This document shows, in pieces, positions 10,893-19,480 of a stretch of 64,000 bases of DNA. The stretch covers positions 1 to 64,000 of the IMG/VR virus record IMGVR_UViG_3300035670_011224. One strand, 5' to 3'. Origin of the DNA: a virus. A program made the translations under genes and the position numbers. The notes beneath the pieces were generated by a model. The model saw nothing but the letters and a program-made list of their open reading frames with translations, did no database searches and had not been told where the DNA came from. Position 1 is the first letter of the stretch. Each line of letters begins with the position of its first letter.

Positions 10893-10905
10893 GTGAGGAG
10901 TTTAT

Positions 10906-13458
10906 ATGTTATGGTATAATATTCTTAGTCCCAGAAACTGGTCTGGAGTAAGATTACAAACAGGAAATAAAAAAGTAGATGGAGTATATTATAATCTATT
11001 AAGTAGTAAAGATGTTAGTCTAGCTGCTAGTGGAACAATGTACTTAGTAGCAAATAGCGGAATTAGATTAATAAGTCCATCTTTTGTTGATGTTAGCGGA
11101 CTAAGAAGTATAAGTCTTAGTTCTGTAGAATATTCCAAAATAGATAATTTAGGTAATCCTTTGCCTTTCTATCCGGGTGCGACTGGCGGTATAGCTGTAA
11201 AAATTGACGATGATAATATTTTGGCAACAGATATCATAACATATGATAGTGGAAATAATATTTTAAAATTCCCATCCGCTAATCCTGGCGGTCCTTTATA
11301 TGTTGTTCCGCCACATTATGAAGCCGGAGAAATAGTTGATTTGGCAAATCTTTCTTCATTTGATGGGCTTATACTAAAACCAGAAGAAACAGACGCTTCT
11401 GAACCACCAGTCATAACACCAGCAACCATAACAGCAAATACTATTATTTATGCTAATTCTGGAATAAATCTTGGACCAAATAATAATTTGGATTCTTATA
11501 GAGGATTCATACTCACACATGCTGGCTCAGGAGAACCAGCCGAATGGAAACCGGCAGTTTATCTAAGAGAAAATTATAGTGTCGATGCACCACTAGAAGG
11601 ATTAGAAAGAATAGGTATAAACTGGATTAGATATCCTAAAAGACCGGCTTTAATAAGAAATGGTCGAATATATATTTATAAGACAAACAGATCATGGTCG
11701 CCGTATCCGGCGATAGGATCTGATACAGAAATTCTTGCGAATGAATTGGGTACCGGTTCAGACACTTTATGTGTTGAAACTGCTATAGGAGATATTATTG
11801 TAGGATATACCAAATTTGCTTTCGTAGCGAAAGCTTCTAGCCAAGAAAAGATCGAAGCAGAATTTAATTTTGAGGAAAGTTTAAAAACCGTAAGCATAAT
11901 CGATCCAAATGGCCCAATTGATGAAGGTTCAGTTCCGGCCTACGAAATAGAAATAGCTCCCGAAGAACCAGAAGGAATAGGCTCAGGAGCAATAGGAGCA
12001 AATGTGTTCTTATTTTCTGTTACAAAAGGCGGCTATTTCCCTATGCAATTGGAACCAAATGCTACAGACAATATAACATATACTAACAACCAAAATGAAG
12101 AAATAGATGCTATTGGCACAATAGAAACACAAGATGATGGAACTCTGTTAGAAACACCTATTACTATTCCATTAAGATTTAAACCTTCTACAATTAATAA
12201 TCTTAGTATAAGACCAAGTATCCATACTGCTTTTAATATGCTAGGAGAGGATATAGATTTTGTTATTTATGGAAAAGAAAATACAAACTTTAATAACTAT
12301 AATAGTATCTTTGATCTTAATGATAATTTTCTACCACAAGGACTAACACCTGTTTTCCGTGTGGACGCTAGTGTTCCTAATAGCGTTAGTGGATCACCGA
12401 GTGGCGTAATATATAGTAAGTTTATAGATAGAGCCAAAACACATCCGATAGGCTGGGGTTTTGATCGCGCCGGTAAGGTTTGTATAAAAACTAATGATCC
12501 GTATAAAATGGGATCAATACCAAGTGGTAATGGAGAATTGATAGCTTATGCCGATGTGACGATTAGTGGTCATACATATAGTAAAAGTATTATTACAGAG
12601 GATATATTTCTTAGGCCAAAACCAGCTGTAGATAATAAAGGGAAATATATAAGAAATGCTTTATTAACAGTAAATTCGGAAGGTCAGATAGTATCAAGAA
12701 CTCCAAGAGTTAATCCTATTATACCAGACGCTCCGTCCGGCGTGGCCGGAATAGCTAATGGTTATGGTGGAATTGGAAATAATGAGCACTCTATTCGTTG
12801 GGACGCGCCAGTTAGCGATGGTAGATCAGCAATACTTAATTATCTAATACAACTATCTCATAATAATGGAGAAAACTGGATAGATGTACCTAACGAAACA
12901 ATCGGTGTTCTTAGGGGTTTTAATACTCAAACATCGGCTACAATAACACAGGTTGCTGCCCCAGCTATTTTTAGAGTAGCTGCACAAAATGGAGTTGGTA
13001 TTGGTCCTTATTCTGAGGCTACCGATATCACTTTTGTGAGCAACACGGGTCTTCCTCAGAGTCCAACAAATTTTACTGTTACTAGAAAAATAGATACTCT
13101 TACAATATCTGATGTTGATCTATCTTGGACACCGACTAATTCATGGGGATCATATAGTGCTAGTGGATATCTAATAGAAGAATCAACAGATGGTGGATCT
13201 AGTTGGTTTAATATAGCGTTTATTCCGTACAATGAAGACAGCTCTCATAATGAAACAGGCCTGGATGGTATTACAAATTATCTGTATAGAATTAGCGCTA
13301 TTAACACTAATAATGGTAAAAGTGCATATAATTATGTATATACTACAGGTGTTTTATTAGAAGATCCAGACTTAGAAGAAGAAGAGAATAAGAAAAATGA
13401 TGAATTGACTAATTTTGATTTTGGTGTTATATTATTTACTGGAATATGTGCTGTTTAG
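10906..13458 (+). CDS. Fibre/tail protein with two fibronectin type III domains
   Basis: 850 residues, preceded by a strong ribosome site (GAGGAG about 7 bases before ATG). The N-terminal ~600 residues are beta-rich and not recognised except for a module (TKGGY..., NNLSIRPS, DIDFVIYG, VFRVDASV) that is paralogous to one in the upstream fibre gene. Two FN3-like domains follow at residues ~607-705 (starts PDAPSGV, contains IRWDAP and PYSEAT) and ~716-812 (LPQSPTNFTV, VDLSWTP, STDGGSSW). FN3 domains are frequent in phage tail and baseplate surface proteins, where they bind carbohydrate or act as spacers. The C-terminus is acidic (LEDPDLEEEENKK). Probably a virion surface protein; exact position unknown. 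Confidence 0.7.
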   Translation: MLWYNILSPRNWSGVRLQTGNKKVDGVYYNLLSSKDVSLAASGTMYLVANSGIRLISPSFVDVSGLRSISLSSVEYSKIDNLGNPLPFYPGATGGIAVKIDDDNILATDIITYDSGNNILKFPSANPGGPLYVVPPHYEAGEIVDLANLSSFDGLILKPEETDASEPPVITPATITANTIIYANSGINLGPNNNLDSYRGFILTHAGSGEPAEWKPAVYLRENYSVDAPLEGLERIGINWIRYPKRPALIRNGRIYIYKTNRSWSPYPAIGSDTEILANELGTGSDTLCVETAIGDIIVGYTKFAFVAKASSQEKIEAEFNFEESLKTVSIIDPNGPIDEGSVPAYEIEIAPEEPEGIGSGAIGANVFLFSVTKGGYFPMQLEPNATDNITYTNNQNEEIDAIGTIETQDDGTLLETPITIPLRFKPSTINNLSIRPSIHTAFNMLGEDIDFVIYGKENTNFNNYNSIFDLNDNFLPQGLTPVFRVDASVPNSVSGSPSGVIYSKFIDRAKTHPIGWGFDRAGKVCIKTNDPYKMGSIPSGNGELIAYADVTISGHTYSKSIITEDIFLRPKPAVDNKGKYIRNALLTVNSEGQIVSRTPRVNPIIPDAPSGVAGIANGYGGIGNNEHSIRWDAPVSDGRSAILNYLIQLSHNNGENWIDVPNETIGVLRGFNTQTSATITQVAAPAIFRVAAQNGVGIGPYSEATDITFVSNTGLPQSPTNFTVTRKIDTLTISDVDLSWTPTNSWGSYSASGYLIEESTDGGSSWFNIAFIPYNEDSSHNETGLDGITNYLYRISAINTNNGKSAYNYVYTTGVLLEDPDLEEEENKKNDELTNFDFGVILFTGICAV

Positions 13459-13470
13459 AGGAGAATTTAA

Positions 13471-14034
13471 ATGAAATTATTACTGAAAAGAGATATAGAA
13501 GAATCAGGATTCCCGGCCGCAGATCAAGTTGATGTTGGAGAATTGGTTATTAATAGCACTACTGGTAGATTATACACAAAGTTAACAGATGGTAGTATTG
13601 TGGAGTTTATAAGTCAAAAAATTTGTTTTGAACCAATACCAGAAATTTTATTTTTTTATGAAAATACAGCAGTGGTTCCACCCAACTATCTTATAAACAA
13701 CTTCTGTTGTGCGGGTGGATTATTTACAATAACAGTGGACAAACTTAAACCAGCACCATTTGATTATAATTTTGTCTTAACAGAATTAACTCAAAATACA
13801 TTACCTCAAAATATCTCTTTATCATCTCCAAGTTTTGTAACATACACAGAAACCGAAAATGGAGAAGAACGAACATATAGAAGAGCTACAATACCAGCTA
13901 CTATTTCTATAACTGATACTAATTATAATAGCATAAGTTTATTTCAATTCGCAGTATATGATAATTTAAGTAATAAAATTATACGCGGTGGCGAAAAGAT
14001 ATTAACAATCAAGTGCCTCGAAGGTAATATATGA
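13471..14034 (+). CDS. Small fibre/collar protein with tail-fibre N-terminal motif
   Basis: 187 residues with a clear GAGGAG ribosome site. Residues ~3-45 (LLKRDIEESGFPAADQV, GELVINSTTGRLYTK, DGSIVEF) follow the common phage-fibre N-terminal pattern in which GELxxNxxxGxLYxK precedes a receptor-binding part. The rest (from ICFEP) is a beta-rich, Ig-like segment with FCCAGG and a final ILTIKC strand, resembling the Cys-bearing Ig-like modules encoded downstream. It overlaps the next gene by 4 bases (ATGA), which suggests translational coupling. The role as virion attachment or collar protein is inferred from the N-terminal pattern and context. Confidence 0.65.
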   Translation: MKLLLKRDIEESGFPAADQVDVGELVINSTTGRLYTKLTDGSIVEFISQKICFEPIPEILFFYENTAVVPPNYLINNFCCAGGLFTITVDKLKPAPFDYNFVLTELTQNTLPQNISLSSPSFVTYTETENGEERTYRRATIPATISITDTNYNSISLFQFAVYDNLSNKIIRGGEKILTIKCLEGNI

Positions 14035-14960
14035 GTAATGATATTAAAAAAATCAATGTTAGTTTGGAAGAGGGAGATAAAGGATTTTTATTAACATTTC
14101 CTCCACCTCCAGAAACATCCGTACCCATATTAGATAGATATATAGTTAGTTTTGATGTTGCCTCACGACTGCCTCTGCATCCCCCGGCTGAAATAATATT
14201 CACACCAGACTCGAATAATAATCCAGCTCAAGAATCTTATCTAAAATCATCTGTTAAAGATAGTATTCAAATAGGAATTAGTATTAAATCTATCCATAAA
14301 GCAGAAACTCAGAGTTTGATTAGATTAAATATTAAAGATATATATAATAATATACTATATACTGATTATATCTTAGTTATTTGTTCACCAAATAAAGTAG
14401 TAAAATTAAATGGATCTATATTATCTAGCTTAGAAAAAAGAGGACCAAATAATGGAAGAGTTTTAAGAATTCGCACTGATGAGTCTGTGGATGCCGTAAG
14501 TTTGTTATTAACCAGAATGTCTGTTACTGGACCAGGAATACCAGCAGATCAACAAGTTAGTATCTATGGTTTTATAGATGGTAACAGAGCAGAAATGGAG
14601 CTTTTTCCTTTTGATTTTGTTCTCAGTTCTAATCTTTCCTATGATTCCGCAGCAGGACAGTATACGTTTACTCAAATAGTAAGTTGTCCTACGCCAGCTG
14701 ATCTTGCCGAGATAGAATTTAATAACAGGTTTTTGGTTCTTGATAAGGACAATAATTGGACTTTCTCTTTTAGAGACAGGGTTATTGCTCAATTTATTAA
14801 ATATAGTGGTATAAATGACGACAATATTTCTATATTGCTTAATATTAAAAATTTTGATGCACTAGTTGGCGAAAACTCTCCTGTTCCGATTCCTGGATTA
14901 GTAGATATTTATGGAGCAAATAGAGTTGTAAATGACTCTATATGTTTGTCAACTATATAA
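14031..14960 (+). CDS. Putative virion structural protein, unknown family
   Basis: 309 residues, starting in the ATGA overlap with the preceding gene. I do not recognise a family. The N-terminal third (to about residue 125) looks like an Ig-like beta sandwich similar to the C-terminal part of the preceding protein (FLLTFPPPPETS, YIVSFDVAS, TDYILVICSP); the rest is beta-rich with no catalytic motif. The position between fibre genes and the Ig-like array suggests a virion component. A 52-base AT-rich gap follows before the next ATG. Confidence 0.55.
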   Translation: MSNDIKKINVSLEEGDKGFLLTFPPPPETSVPILDRYIVSFDVASRLPLHPPAEIIFTPDSNNNPAQESYLKSSVKDSIQIGISIKSIHKAETQSLIRLNIKDIYNNILYTDYILVICSPNKVVKLNGSILSSLEKRGPNNGRVLRIRTDESVDAVSLLLTRMSVTGPGIPADQQVSIYGFIDGNRAEMELFPFDFVLSSNLSYDSAAGQYTFTQIVSCPTPADLAEIEFNNRFLVLDKDNNWTFSFRDRVIAQFIKYSGINDDNISILLNIKNFDALVGENSPVPIPGLVDIYGANRVVNDSICLSTI

Positions 14961-15012
14961 ATAATGATTTGGTGTATATTTATATGAAACACTTAAATTT
15001 AGAGAATAAATA

Positions 15013-16209
15013 ATGATTATTGATAAAAAATTTTCTATAGTCATATATGCGGGTTCTAAACCATTGAATCTAATGGAAAAAGATACCGAAATTGCTAACA
15101 ATCCGATTAAATCCAACGAGTGGGACCAGATTATGCAGGCTATAGACAGTATTCATGGGGCGCAACAGAACGACGAATCTATTCCTATTTTTTGGACAAC
15201 AAGATATCCTTTAAATGATAAATTTGGAAATATATTATATAGATATGCTCCAAATCCAGCCAGCACACTTAAAAAACTCGAATCCAAATCAGCATATTAT
15301 ATAGTTCTTAGAGATTCATCTTTAGCTCCTCTTAAAATACCTTCTCATGGTACATTGGTTCTAGGTTTTGGAGACGCAGAAGATCTACCTAGTGTTGATC
15401 CACCTATAGCAGATAAGGTTCTTAAAGATTCGTTTCAATATAATTTTAGGCCACAAATTGTTAATTTAAGACCATACGAAACATATTCTTACGAATGGAA
15501 AGTTGTTGCTAGTAATTGGCCAGTTGTAGCGACTCCGTCTTCTGGAGAACTTAAACCAGCCACATCTACCGGATTTATCAATGCGTCTATATCATTTTGT
15601 CCAACTACCGGAGTATGTTCAGATAATACGCTTTCTTTCGTGCTGCCAGAAGAAGGAACAATAGAAAAATTAGAAGATCCTTACGCAACACTACAACTAT
15701 CTGTTAGATCCAAATCTTTCGAAGGGGCAGAATCTTTAAGTGATCAATTCACCGTAAGATGTGATGATTGTTTACCAAAACCAAGATTAGTGCTTGAAGG
15801 TATCGGAGAGCCTTATATAGAGGAGCAAGACAGCGACAATGCTCCAATACCCTCGTATTCTTTTAATCTTTCATTTACTAATTTAGAATTAGGTCAAACA
15901 TATAGTTATGTTATTAATACCATAAAAAATGAGTGGCCTTTCTATTTTGCGACTCCGACCTCCGGAACTTTTACTGTAACATCTACTAAAATTGAAGATA
16001 ATACAATTAAAAATACTATGTATTTTTGTCCGACTACAGGATTATGTCCACCAAACAATAGTAGTATCCCAGCTTACAATATTCCAACATATCCAAAGTT
16101 TTTATCAGACGAACCAATATTTACTACTTATAATATAATTTTACAAGCCTCATTAATTAATTATGATTATGTTAGTGATCCGTTCGAAATCTCATACAAG
16201 AGAGTATAA
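15013..16209 (+). CDS. Ig-like Cys-module protein A (two modules)
   Basis: 398 residues. The first ~135 residues form a separate N-terminal domain (MIIDKKFSIVIYAGSKP, SNEWDQIMQAIDSI, FWTTRYPLNDKFGN) that may anchor the array to the tail. Two copies follow of a ~120-residue module shared with the next three genes: YSYEWKVVASNWPVVATPSSG, then FCPTTGVC, then CDDCLPKP (copy 1, ~residues 140-258); and TYSYVI...EWPFYFATPTSG, FCPTTGLC (copy 2), which stops before the expected C-x-x-C strand. The module resembles Ig/FN3-type sandwiches with two conserved Cys pairs. Function unknown; probably extracellular virion decoration or adhesin. Confidence 0.65.
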   Translation: MIIDKKFSIVIYAGSKPLNLMEKDTEIANNPIKSNEWDQIMQAIDSIHGAQQNDESIPIFWTTRYPLNDKFGNILYRYAPNPASTLKKLESKSAYYIVLRDSSLAPLKIPSHGTLVLGFGDAEDLPSVDPPIADKVLKDSFQYNFRPQIVNLRPYETYSYEWKVVASNWPVVATPSSGELKPATSTGFINASISFCPTTGVCSDNTLSFVLPEEGTIEKLEDPYATLQLSVRSKSFEGAESLSDQFTVRCDDCLPKPRLVLEGIGEPYIEEQDSDNAPIPSYSFNLSFTNLELGQTYSYVINTIKNEWPFYFATPTSGTFTVTSTKIEDNTIKNTMYFCPTTGLCPPNNSSIPAYNIPTYPKFLSDEPIFTTYNIILQASLINYDYVSDPFEISYKRV

Positions 16210-16238
16210 TTCCGTAAACACTTATAAGAAATATTAAC

Positions 16239-17516
16239 ATGATAAACCATTCAATATATTCAACAGAGCCATCAGCACAAACACCGGCTCCTCCAGCTTC
16301 TTATAATGTTCCAACAAAATTTACTATTAATAAGCTTATAAAAACAATAATATACGAATACGAAATAGAATTAGACGGCAATCCTGGTAACTGGCCTGTG
16401 GTTGTTGTTCCTAGAAGCGGAGAATTTATCGCAACATCCAGAACAAAAGAAATAGATGCATTGGTAATTTTTTGTCCAAATACTGGGGTTTGTGATTCTG
16501 GCAATCCGGATGTTTTACCATTTAATCTAGATTATAGTTGTGGACTACAAAATAATTTATTATTTACTAATCTTAGAGTTAAGGTTAATGAAAAAAATAG
16601 TAATGAATATATATATAGTAATACCAGACATATAGAATGTACAGATTGTTTGAAACCTATCGATATGTCTTTGCTAGGCGTTAATCTAAAGAATAATGAA
16701 AATAATAATTCTTTAATGTTAACAGAAGCTACTGAGAATGTTATTAAGTTACAAACAAAATTTTTAAATGTTATGCCAGGACAGCAATACTCATGGTCTT
16801 TTAGTAGAGTTACTTCTAATTGGCCAGTTACGGTGACTCCGGCGTCCGGAACTTTTACAGCTTCTAATCACGAGTATGTTGCGGATAGTGTTTTAACTTT
16901 TTGTAGAGATTCTTCATGCTCTGGTATTAATGGATATATGACATATAATACTAGCAATTTTTCAAATGACTATAAGTTTATTACCTTAAATGTTACAATA
17001 AATAATAATGATCGTTGTCATTTTAATAACAATACTAAAACATTATCAGTATATTGTAATGATTGCATACCAACACCAAAAGTCTCATTCGGATCAGAAA
17101 ATATTCTAACAACAAAACCTTGCACAGACATTAGTGTGTCGCTTTCTGGACTAGAGTCATACAAAACATACTTGTATAATTTTAGCACATACCGAGCAAA
17201 TTGGCCAACATTGATTAGTCCAATATCTGGTTCATTTACTACTTCTTATAACCATGATACATCATTACCATTTAAGCTATCTTTTTGTGGTTCAGAAGCT
17301 ATTTGTTCTGGGGATGCTAATTTATTGAGCTATAATATAGATTATAATAAACTATATACTAATACAGAATGTGATAAATTTGCTTATATTAAATTCAATC
17401 TCAGCACTCAAAATGAACCCGGAACAAATCTGCTAGTAAATAATCTGCTTAAAATACACTGTAATGATTGTATTAATACAAGCCCTAATAATTTACCAAC
17501 AATCTCTAAGAATTAA
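16239..17516 (+). CDS. Ig-like Cys-module protein B (three modules)
   Basis: 425 residues, three modules with the shared landmarks: NWPVVVVPRSGEF / FCPNTGVC / CTDCLKP; NWPVTVTPASGTF / FCRDSSC / CNDCIPTP; NWPTLISPISGSF / FCGSEAIC / CNDCINTS. The Cys spacing (C-x4-6-C then C-x2-C) is kept through the array, which points to paired disulfides or metal binding. It starts 29 bases after the previous stop with no strong ribosome site, in a different frame. The C-terminus (NNLPTISKN after the last CxxC) corresponds to the first strand of a further module whose remainder begins the next ORF. Confidence 0.65.
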   Translation: MINHSIYSTEPSAQTPAPPASYNVPTKFTINKLIKTIIYEYEIELDGNPGNWPVVVVPRSGEFIATSRTKEIDALVIFCPNTGVCDSGNPDVLPFNLDYSCGLQNNLLFTNLRVKVNEKNSNEYIYSNTRHIECTDCLKPIDMSLLGVNLKNNENNNSLMLTEATENVIKLQTKFLNVMPGQQYSWSFSRVTSNWPVTVTPASGTFTASNHEYVADSVLTFCRDSSCSGINGYMTYNTSNFSNDYKFITLNVTINNNDRCHFNNNTKTLSVYCNDCIPTPKVSFGSENILTTKPCTDISVSLSGLESYKTYLYNFSTYRANWPTLISPISGSFTTSYNHDTSLPFKLSFCGSEAICSGDANLLSYNIDYNKLYTNTECDKFAYIKFNLSTQNEPGTNLLVNNLLKIHCNDCINTSPNNLPTISKN

Positions 17517-17530
17517 CCTGGAATTCTATT

Positions 17531-19468
17531 ATGAAGAATCATAAATTTATAACATCTTTTAAGAACCTTATGCCATTAACAACGTATTCGTATGTTGTAG
17601 AGTCATTAGATGGTAATTGGCCAGCGTCTGTTTCTCCAGCAAGTGGTTCTTTTTCTACATTAACAGGATCTATGGATATAGAAACAGAACTAAGTTTTTG
17701 TGCATCTTCAGTATCGTGTTCCGGTGTTACTCTATTAGAATACGAATCAGATAGTTGCTCATCCGATTCTATACCATTTGCTGATGTTAGAATAGCTTTG
17801 AGCTTACCATATTCAAATATTAAAGTATATGGAAATAAAGAACATTTTGAATGCGAAGAATGTTTACAAACACCGATTATATTAGTTCAAGAAAATGTTA
17901 ATTTAGATAATATTACATCTAATAGTATTAATTTTCCTATTGGAATCTCGGGATTAAATTATTATTCTACATATAATTATACTATAGAATTAGTTAATAG
18001 TAATAGTCTGCTTGGTTTCACAGATCTTTCTGGTACTATAACCACAAATGCAAATAGTTTTGAAGCTATTAATCCCAAAATGATTTTATGTGAAAATAGT
18101 GGAGAATGCTCTGGTTATTCTACACTAGGATCTATTTCTAATTGTTTAGACTCTTTGCCTTATGCTGATATTAGAGTAAAGATCACATCAGACTGTTTAG
18201 ATTATCCTATTTATAGCAATAGAGTTCATATTCAATGTGATTATTGTTGGCCAAAAATCAATTTCGACTTATTGAATGACACAGCTATTATTACTGATAG
18301 TAATAGTTTTGATCTAAATGTAACTATTAGCAACCTAAAGCCATACCAAACATATAATTATTCTATTACTAATATAGAATCTAATAATATTATGGCCTTT
18401 GAACATTTATCTGGATCTTTTATTACAGATGAGGAGACATCGTACGATCTTATTAATAAAATAATATTTTGTGATGTTAGTGGATACTATAGTAACTATA
18501 ATATTATTAATAACAATAATGCTATATGTGATCTTGATAAATATGTAAAATTCGATCTAACACTAGATTCTGATTGTTTAGACAATCCTGTAACAAGTCT
18601 AACCAATAAGATAGAATGTGATAATTGTTTACCAAATAGACACGACGTAGTATTAGATTCCAAAAACATATATCAAGCTGATTCTGCTATAGATATTAAT
18701 GGAACTCTTGATAATTTATTACTAGATCACACATACTCATATGAGTTTGAATCAAAGGGAGGTAATTGGCCTATTAAAATATATCCGGTCTCGGGATCTT
18801 TTATTGCAAAAACACAAACAAAAGAAATTTTATCTCAGGCATGGTTTTGTTGTCCATCAGGATCTTGTGGATCGACACCGTTTACTAAAACATATGATTC
18901 TTTAAGATATAAGACCAATTACTTAACACAAGACATAAGATTGAAAGTAACAGACACATGCGCTAATCATTTAGTATATGATGATAGAACGATTTTTATT
19001 CAATTAGCTGATTTGGAAATTACGCCAACAAATGATACATATAATGTTATCTTAGATAGCCAAACAAAAGGATGCTACGATTTCTCAATGAAAGTTAATA
19101 ACTGCATAAATACACACTCTTATACGTATCAATATCATGCTATTGATGGAAATTGGCCAGTTATTTTGAGCAATGTGTCTGGTTCTTTTACAAATCAACC
19201 GTTAATTCATAATATTAAAACACAATTAACATTCTGTCCTTCAACGGGCGTGTGCAATAATCAATCCAATGTTCTAACGCCTCCTAGTGTATTAAGTTAT
19301 AGTTCTTTACTAAATAGTACCTGTAATAATAGCAAATTTATTAGCTTGCAATTATCTGTTACTAGCAATTGCTATCCTAATCAAAAAGCATTTTTCAGTG
19401 AGCCCATTACGGTGTATTGTGAAGATTGCATACCTCTACCTTCTATCACGCTAGATATTGAAAAATAA
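17531..19468 (+). CDS. Ig-like Cys-module protein C (five modules)
   Basis: 645 residues, five modules. Landmarks include NWPASVSPASGSFS / CEECLQTP, LLGFTDLSGTITT / CDYCWPK, IMAFEHLSGSFIT / CDNCLPN, NWPIKIYPVSGSFIA, and NWPVILSNVSGSF / FCPSTGVC / CEDCIPLP. It opens directly at the second strand of a module (KFITSFKNLMPLTTYSYVV), so the first strand is missing or supplied by the preceding protein's C-terminus. It ends with PSITLDIEK, a first strand without its module. The stop (TAA, 19466-19468) and the next gene's ATG at 19478 are in the same frame. A phage-surface role is inferred from context. Confidence 0.65.
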   Translation: MKNHKFITSFKNLMPLTTYSYVVESLDGNWPASVSPASGSFSTLTGSMDIETELSFCASSVSCSGVTLLEYESDSCSSDSIPFADVRIALSLPYSNIKVYGNKEHFECEECLQTPIILVQENVNLDNITSNSINFPIGISGLNYYSTYNYTIELVNSNSLLGFTDLSGTITTNANSFEAINPKMILCENSGECSGYSTLGSISNCLDSLPYADIRVKITSDCLDYPIYSNRVHIQCDYCWPKINFDLLNDTAIITDSNSFDLNVTISNLKPYQTYNYSITNIESNNIMAFEHLSGSFITDEETSYDLINKIIFCDVSGYYSNYNIINNNNAICDLDKYVKFDLTLDSDCLDNPVTSLTNKIECDNCLPNRHDVVLDSKNIYQADSAIDINGTLDNLLLDHTYSYEFESKGGNWPIKIYPVSGSFIAKTQTKEILSQAWFCCPSGSCGSTPFTKTYDSLRYKTNYLTQDIRLKVTDTCANHLVYDDRTIFIQLADLEITPTNDTYNVILDSQTKGCYDFSMKVNNCINTHSYTYQYHAIDGNWPVILSNVSGSFTNQPLIHNIKTQLTFCPSTGVCNNQSNVLTPPSVLSYSSLLNSTCNNSKFISLQLSVTSNCYPNQKAFFSEPITVYCEDCIPLPSITLDIEK

Positions 19469-19480
19469 GGAATTAAAATG
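19466..19480 (+). other. In-frame TAA between two Ig-module ORFs
   Basis: A single TAA separates the ORFs at 17531 and 19478, which share a reading frame; nine bases (GGAATTAAA) lie between TAA and ATG. AAGGA just upstream of the ATG is a plausible ribosome site, so separate initiation is the simplest reading. Reading through the stop would join first strand and remainder into a module within about two residues of the normal length. Confidence 0.6.
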
